A DNA stretch of 13,540 bases. Source: Rhodocollybia butyracea. Taxonomy: Eukaryota > Basidiomycota > Agaricomycetes > Agaricales > Omphalotaceae. Numbering within the stretch: position 1 is the stretch's first letter; every line of letters starts with the position of its first letter. Positions 9,367 to 13,540 of this stretch are shown piece after piece. The stretch is taken from the NCBI GenBank assembly GCA_015501585.1, contig JADNRY010001271.1, positions 1-13,540 of the forward strand, in the 5' to 3' direction. Under the pieces are notes generated by a model, which searched no databases, was not told where the DNA came from, and saw only the letters and a list, made by a program, of their open reading frames with translations. A program made the position numbers and the translations under genes.

Positions 9367-10869
9367 ATGCGTATGATCACACGTATCCATTACCTGGAGC
9401 TCATCTTCTTCTCTGTGTTCATCTTTGCCGTGCATGGAATGCCCACCCGCGGGCCCGAGGTAGATTTAACGAGCCCACTTTCATTTCAGTTATTCACGAC
9501 TCTTTAGAAACCCCAACCCCTGAAATATTTTGCGACTATTCTCAAAGAGGACTTCTCTCCAGTTCTGGCAGGCGTCACACAGGGCACGAAACAGCAGATT
9601 ACTGGAATGATAAAGAACATTGACTTGCCAGGCCATAAGAACATTGACTTGCCAGACCATAAGAAATTCGATATTCATTACAACACTGAAAAAGCGACGT
9701 ATGGAACGCAGGACTTGCAAGTCCCTGGCTATCAACAGATGATTCGTGTTGTGCTCCAGGGAGGGACCGCTTGTAATAAGTATCCGTGTTTCGGGTGGAT
9801 CTGGCTTAGAGAAGGATCTGGCAAGGATTCTGGCGTCATCGGTTCAATCTTCAGCCTGAGCATCGACTCAAATGGTCTTCAGGACTGGGACAGACATTCG
9901 TACCGGAAAAAATATCGATGGGATACATCAGAAACTGTGGAGGTTTTGGACGTTGAAAAGCTGGGAGAAAGTTCCATTATTGAGTTTGAGAACGCTCAAG
10001 GCTCTTGGCTGACCAAGTGGAGTACGGTGACAGAGCTCAAGGTCAAGCGCTGGAAAGATAAAAATTCAAAGTTGGGCACGTTGAAGTCGGCACCGTCGCG
10101 CCCGAAGTCAGGCTCAAGATCGGCACAGTTGGGCACAAAGTCAGCACATTTGGGCTCAAAGCCGGGGAAACAAACTCAGAACAAAAAAGCAAAGGGTAAG
10201 TAAGCTAAAATCATAGCCGCCGAGCTGATTTACGATCCCAGAGAATCATATCTCAGCGAAAAAAGACGGTAAGCAGGCTAGCATCGGGTGTGCTGAGCTG
10301 AAACACTAACCATTGTGGTGACAACAGCAGATCCTCAGTCGGCCAATCCCTCCAGCGGACATTTGCCCCCCAGCTCAGAGTCAAGCGGACATCGAGAACA
10401 ATATAGTAAGCAGGCTAACATTGGTTGCGCTGGGCTGAAACGCTAACCATTGTGGTGACAACAGTAGATCCTCAGCTGAAAGACCCCAAGTTCAAGTTCA
10501 GCGGATATTGGCCCGCCATCCACGAGCACGAGTCGGCCGGGTATCAAGAACAAACTGGTAAGCGGGCTAACATTGAGTGCGCTGAGCTGAAGCGCTGACC
10601 ATTGAGGCGACAACAGTAGATCCTCAGCTCCTAGCCATTTCCTCCAGTGGACATCAGCCCCCCATCCCAGGTATACAATCGACCATCCGAGGATCCATGG
10701 GTCATGTAGGCATACCGCACACGCAGGGTAAGGCCAAGCCAGTTTGGAGGATTAGCCATTGAACTCTATGATCTTAACAGCCAGTTCTGAGCAGCCTCTG
10801 GAAGCCCCCATGTCAGAAGAGGAAAAATCAAATTTTACAAGTATGTACATGGCGTCTGGCAGTGAGTAA
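9367..10869 (+). CDS. Secreted modular protein of unknown function (copy 1, seven exons)
   Basis: Family not recognised. Exons: 9367-9459, 9508-10195, 10242-10268, 10328-10405, 10465-10557, 10617-10727, 10781-10869; the sum is 1179 nt, giving 392 residues and a TAA stop. Exon 1 encodes a signal peptide: Arg2 and Arg6, hydrophobic LIFFSVFIFAV at 12-22, likely cleavage after VHG (24). Exon 2 (about 229 residues) has KYFATILKEDF, a doubled KNIDLPGH/KNIDLPDH, the pair TACNKYPCFG, a WDTSETVEVL region, and a basic Ser/Lys/Gly tail with LGTKSAHLGSK repeats. Exons 3-6 are symmetric phase 1-1 modules. Exons 4-6 begin [A/I/V]DPQ and share an S-G-[H/Y] then P-[P/A] pattern. The last exon ends MYMASGSE. 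ATG 9367 is the first Met in frame after an upstream stop. Frame agreement at every junction, and the homologous copy 2, support the model. Secretion is inferred; an effector or cell-wall role is speculation. Confidence 0.83.
9460..9507 (+). other. Intron 1 of copy 1 (48 nt, phase 0)
   Basis: Donor GTAGAT, acceptor CTCTTTAG. Intron 1 of copy 2 (11490-11539) has the same donor and also ends TTAG. The alternative acceptor TTTCAG at 9484-9489 is not kept in copy 2 (TTTCAT), so the TTAG site is preferred. Confidence 0.75.
10196..10241 (+). other. Intron 2 of copy 1 (46 nt, phase 1)
   Basis: Donor GTAAGT, acceptor GATCCCAG. It shares GAGCTG and TTTACGATCC with the equivalent intron of copy 2 (12023-12080), and its GCCGAGCTG part resembles the repeated introns that follow. 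Reading through it would stop translation at 10201-10203. Confidence 0.7.
10269..10616 (+). repeat. Array of three near-identical 59-nt introns separating modules (copy 1)
   Basis: Introns 10269-10327, 10406-10464 and 10558-10616 are each exactly 59 nt, with donor GTAAGC, branch-like CTAAC or CTGAC and acceptor ACAACAG. By direct count, the first and second agree at 53 of 59 positions, the second and third at 51, the first and third at 49. Identity extends 12 nt into the next exon ([T/C]AGATCCTCAG). All are phase 1. Since 59 is not a multiple of three, retaining any one shifts the frame, while skipping a module keeps it. Confidence 0.85.
10728..10780 (+). other. Last intron of copy 1 (53 nt, phase 1)
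   Basis: Donor GTAAGG, acceptor CTTAACAG. The stretch TATGATCTT near its 3' end also occurs in the intron I place at 12518-12562 in copy 2, which supports homology. It is otherwise unlike the 59-nt introns. Confidence 0.6.
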
Positions 10870-10965
10870 GGGAGAGTATATCTAGCTTCGACATATGCAG
10901 ATTCGTATATCCGCCGTAACAAGAGTCCCTGCCATTTGTGAGTACTTGAGTCGTGACCTCCAAAG
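10870..10965. other. Spacer between the two gene units
   Basis: A short 3' untranslated and intergenic stretch between the stop of copy 1 and the start of unit 2 homology. I see no clear AATAAA in it. Confidence 0.5.
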
Positions 10966-11094
10966 AAAGGAACATTGGAACTGACAACTTCGCGCGTCCG
11001 AGTTGCTGATGACGGCTGTGTAGACTCCACGCTACTAGACGCTACTCCACGTTGGTGAAGAGCGTAAAATAAAGTTTAGCCCTAGCTAGAGATT

Positions 11095-11102
11095 TATAAA
11101 AA
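11095..11102 (+). promoter_or_regulatory. TATA box of secreted-protein gene copy 2
   Basis: TATAAAAA followed by TCGGTGCC, about 290 nt before the ATG at 11388. It is collinear with the CATAAAATCGGTGC element of copy 1. Confidence 0.55.
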
Positions 11103-11213
11103 TCGGTGCCAGATTTTCTTTCTGCAGTGCTGCATTCCTGTCATAAATTATTTACGGTTTCGTAGAACCTCGACTAATGCTTAGAGAACGGCCAGTTCAA
11201 GTGCCAGGCACAC

Positions 11214-11233
11214 GTCTCCGGTACCTCGGAGGC
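11214..11233 (+). promoter_or_regulatory. Conserved 5'-leader hairpin, copy 2
   Basis: GTCTCCG and CGGAGGC form the same 7-bp stem as at 9205-9224, with loop GTACCT. The only change between copies is in the loop, so the stem is kept. Confidence 0.55.
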
Positions 11234-12022
11234 TAATCAAGGGGCGGAAATCCAGCTAACTCCAGCCGCATGGTCACGAAACGTTGGACAAATTACGATA
11301 AAACAGCGGGCGGGGCAAATTCTCTCCCAACTGCTGGCTCAGTTCAAACTCACACAGAACGACCGAAGACCCTTCGGCTCATTTTCAATGCTTATGGCCC
11401 CGCGTGTCCATTGCCTGGGGCTCATTTTCTTCTCTGTACTCATCTTTGCCGTGCACGGGATGCCCACCCCCACGCACGACGTTGCGCAGGTAGATTTAAC
11501 AAGCCAGCTTTCATTTCATTTATTCACGACTACAGTTAGCCACCCAAATATGTTGTGACTATTATCGATATTAAGAACTTCAAAGTAGTTCCGGAAGGAC
11601 TCACCGAGACCACAAGAGATAGGATCGGCAGGATGATTAGGGAGATACTTGGCAACCCGGAAAAGTCCCCGAGAGCCCGTATTGAGCACAACATGCAACA
11701 TTGACCTCCTTTACGAGCAAAGACTACCCAGTTTCGAACTTTCAATACATGGTGGTTCATTTTGTGATCCAGGGAAGTACCCCTTGTGACAAGTATCCAT
11801 GTTTCGGGTGCATACGGTCTGCTGGGCGCATCTATGGTTCAATCTTCAGCATGAGCACCGACGGTACATGGGAAAGAGTTCCGACTGACCTTGCGAAGTG
11901 GGGATCAGACGATTTCGGTAGAGAGTTTAAGAAGACTGAAGACGAATGGATGAACAAGTGGAATACGGTGACCTCGTTGGGTGTCATGATATTGGAAAAC
12001 AGTCGTAAGGGCATTCTGGACG

Positions 12023-12080
12023 GTAAGCAAGCCAATATCCTGTGATATTATATAGCTGCTGAGCTGGTTTACGATCCTAG
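12023..12080 (+). other. Intron 2 of copy 2 (58 nt, phase 1)
   Basis: Donor GTAAGC, acceptor GATCCTAG. GCTGAGCTG and TTTACGATCC match copy 1 intron 2. Its first bases (GTAAGCAAGCCAATATC) resemble the start of the repeated introns, suggesting that all belong to one family. Confidence 0.65.
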
Positions 12081-12116
12081 TGGGATACGCGCTCTCCGTT
12101 CTAGCGGGGCAAAATG

Positions 12117-12410
12117 GTAAGCATGCTAACATCGGGTGCGCTGCGCCGACCGTTGAAATGACGATGGCAGCAGCCCCAAAGACGGACCACCACAGCAAAT
12201 CTCCCACTCCCGAGCCACCCAGTCCGCAACACAATCGTACGCAATAATCTGATATTGGATGCGCTGAGCTGACCACTGAGGTGACAACAGCTATCGTGCC
12301 AGGTATTACGCTGTTCAACAGACCCTTGAACGGGCATGCTGACTTTCGGAAACAAGAAGGTAAGCAGGCTAACATCGAGCGTGCTGAGCTGACCATCGAG
12401 GTGAGAACAG
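12117..12410 (+). repeat. Array of three related introns separating modules (copy 2)
   Basis: Introns 12117-12173 (or 12170), 12237-12290 and 12360-12410 share donor GTA(A/C)GC, a GCTGAGCTGACC-type core and acceptors ending in CAG, mostly ACAG. They lack the 8-nt segment found in all three copy-1 introns. The last is closest to copy 1. All are phase 1. The small exons between them (21 and 23 codons) do not start with the DPQ module head of copy 1. Confidence 0.75.
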
Positions 12411-12517
12411 TCCAGGGTGATTCTGGACTACCGAAAATCTCCAAGGATCCCTCCTATGATCCCTTCATGGGTCATGATCCGGAAGACCCATACAGCTTAA
12501 GCCTACATGGACATCAA

Positions 12518-12633
12518 GTGAGAGATAACCGCTGAGCTGACTGTATGATCTTGGAGCGATAGCGGATTCTACCAAAGGACTTCATGGGTAAGCAGGTCAG
12601 CACTGAGTGAGCTTATAGCTGACGATGAAACAG
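12518..12633 (+). other. Probable last two introns of copy 2, around a 25-nt exon
   Basis: GTGAGA (12518) to GATAG (12562), and GTAAGC (12588) to AACAG (12633), both contain the AGCTGAC core of the intron family. Splicing them gives an open tail ending TAA at 12705-12707. The first is in phase 0, unlike the rest, so this part of the model is uncertain. The final exon itself contains GCCGCTGAGCT (12669-12679), which looks like intron-family sequence. Confidence 0.45.
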
Positions 12634-12707
12634 GAGTCCAGGAGCTAAAGAGGACTGGAGAGATTACAGCCGCTGAGCTAGGGGCCTGTGGTTTGAAATC
12701 TCTGTAA

Positions 12708-13540
12708 AGACGGTTCTACCGTATACTTATTCTTGTTTTCTGAATGCTCGTATTTCCTCGCTCTGTCAGATGTTACGTTTCGATACGTCGTCGCGTATGA
12801 TCGCTTACCAAAGTCATGAACCAGACCCTATGGTTCTTAGATGGCATCTTGAAACATGGCGCCAAAGTTAAAGACCTCGCGTCGGAGGGAGGAACAACTA
12901 TACATGGTGAAATCCGTAGCGCCACGAGAATCTTGTAGCCAATATCGTTGCATATTGAAAGACACTTGGAAAGGGACAAGCACGTACTTTGACTTTCGAG
13001 ATAACCTCATTTTTGGTTGCATCCGGTGCTCTGTTCGTTGCCAGCTATCGCGATCCAAAAGACGCGTTTTCCGCCTCCTCCGGCATTGTTGACATAAAGA
13101 TATTCAAGGTTCCAGTAAGGATGAAAGAATTCCACCATTTGCTAAGGTTTGGAATCCCGGTCTGGTTTCCGCCCGAGATCTGTGCGTCGCGTTCGATTTG
13201 TTTTTGGAAGATTGAAAGGGCAATTTTGGAGTATCGCCGAAACGAATGCTGTATAAATTATTCAGATAAATAAAGAATAACGAAGATGATGAAACAAGTT
13301 CTTGCATTAAGTTACTAGAGCTTGTGAGCCGAGCGCCAATTTTTTTGGCGCTCACGGTCTCTTTCCTTGTACCCGGACACTGGACAGCAGTCTCGCACGG
13401 TAATTCTCGAGAAGTCGTACACTTGATAGGCCTGCATAGCTTTTAACAGTATCAGAACATATGGTTATTTCCTCTATGGACCTTGCTATATATGGAACTA
13501 AGCTCGGCAGGAATTCTACGTCAGACGTTTTCCGCAATTT
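12708..13540. other. Right-hand interval; no supported gene
   Basis: It holds the 3' flank of copy 2. Short frames on both strands (up to 94 codons at 12989-13273) show no motif or paralogue. AATAAA at 13269-13274 is a possible poly(A) signal for a plus-strand transcript. A strong hairpin lies at 13331-13353. Confidence 0.5.
13331..13353. repeat. Hairpin with T5 loop
   Basis: GAGCGCCAA (13331-13339) pairs perfectly with TTGGCGCTC (13345-13353) around five T. It looks like a bacterial intrinsic terminator, but the loop rather than the tail holds the T run, and the setting is eukaryotic. It may be a relic of an inverted repeat. Confidence 0.6.

Larger units (their letters stand above)
8940..10869 (+). 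repeat. Unit 1 of a head-to-tail gene duplication
   Basis: Homology with unit 2 starts at AAAGGAACATT (8940; 10966 in unit 2, offset 2026). It runs through the promoter, 5' leader, signal-peptide exon, intron 1, the main exon and the small-exon array. The best conserved stretches are GGCTGTGTAGACTCCACGCT, the leader hairpin region and the signal peptide. Small indels throughout show the duplication is not very recent. Confidence 0.88.
10966..12707 (+). repeat. Unit 2 of the head-to-tail gene duplication
   Basis: Second copy of the promoter, leader and secreted-protein gene, in the same orientation as unit 1. The leader and signal-peptide regions align well. The central exon keeps only its core, and the small exons have diverged strongly. 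Confidence 0.88.
11388..12707 (+). pseudogene. Secreted modular protein, copy 2, with a one-base frameshift
   Basis: Paralogue of the gene at 9367. Exon 1 (11388-11489) encodes a signal peptide with LIFFSVLIFAVHGMPT, nearly identical to copy 1. Exon 2 runs 11540-12022: KYVVTIIDIKNF, then a frame break near 11699, then STPCDKYPCFG, GSIFSMSTDG and NKWNTVTSL, matching copy 1 blocks. Small exons 12081-12116, 12174-12236 and 12291-12359 are phase 1-1 with no stops. My tail is 12411-12517, 12563-12587 and 12634-12707 (TAA), or exon 6 reads on to a TGA at 12533-12535. Copy 2 lacks the doubled KNIDLP motif and the long basic tail of copy 1. The frame break leaves CAACATTGACC reading into TGA. It may be real decay or a sequence error; without it the gene would be open. 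Confidence 0.7.

Noticed and set aside
9252..9623. Open frame of 123 codons overlapping the first exon and intron of gene copy 1
   Set aside because: The collinear frame in copy 2 (from 11270) is disrupted by indels that are not multiples of three upstream of the signal-peptide ATG, so it is not conserved as protein. The spliced signal-peptide frame explains the region better.
10269..10640. CRISPR-like pattern of about 70-nt repeats with unique spacers
   Set aside because: The repeats are spliceosomal introns with GT-AG ends, branch sites and consistent phase 1, spacers form one continuous reading frame, and the context is eukaryotic.
11905..12444. Long minus-strand open frame of 179 codons
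   Set aside because: It is antisense to the exons and introns of copy 2, shows no motif, and exists because the small exons and introns lack stops on that strand.
12989..13273. Plus-strand open frame of 94 codons with a hydrophobic start (FLVASGALFVASY)
   Set aside because: It has no paralogue or motif, and overlapping frames on both strands are equally open; not enough to call a gene.
13331..13353. Rho-independent terminator
   Set aside because: The T run is in the loop, not after the stem, and the surrounding genes are eukaryotic with introns.

Overview
The window looks like nuclear DNA of a filamentous basidiomycete fungus, probably an Agaricomycete. The evidence is several multi-exon genes with very short GT-AG introns (about 45-60 nt) carrying CTNAC-type branch sites, plus a fungal Ty1/Copia retrotransposon relic. 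Nothing bacterial is present (no operons or Shine-Dalgarno spacing). The taxonomic call is inference from gene architecture and cannot be refined by eye.

Layout. (1) Positions 2421 down to about 218, minus strand: an unrecognised multi-exon gene with an acidic/KG-rich middle and a Cys-rich C-terminus whose reading frame is broken near the end. (2) About 2422-4687: a long interval with no gene I can support. It contains a TATA box followed by a pyrimidine-rich stretch that looks like an LTR or promoter remnant, and short direct and inverted repeats. (3) 4688-7871, plus strand: a decayed Copia pol. It runs GAG-pre-integrase zinc finger, integrase, reverse transcriptase, RNase H, broken by about eight frameshifts, a deletion and a stop, with the second catalytic Asp of integrase changed to Asn. 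(4) 7872-8310: LTR-like flank with an interleaved pair of repeats and a primer-binding-site-like TGGTATCA. (5) 8940-12707: a head-to-tail duplication (offset 2026 bp at its left edge) of a gene for a secreted protein. Both copies share a TATA box, a 5'-leader hairpin, a signal-peptide exon, a central Cys-containing domain exon and then a chain of small exons. (6) 12708-13540: no supported gene; one strong hairpin.

The most interesting system is the duplicated pair. In copy 1, every junction from exon 2 onward is in phase 1, so each small exon is a symmetric 1-1 module. The three 59-nt introns between modules are 83-90% identical to each other, while the exons they separate agree well only in their first 12 nt. 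All three copy-1 introns carry an 8-nt segment absent from the matching copy-2 introns, so modules appear to have multiplied or been homogenised within each gene after the duplication. A signal peptide plus introns better conserved than exons suggests a fast-evolving secreted protein (effector-like is a hypothesis only). Copy 2 has a one-base frameshift in its main exon and may be a pseudogene.
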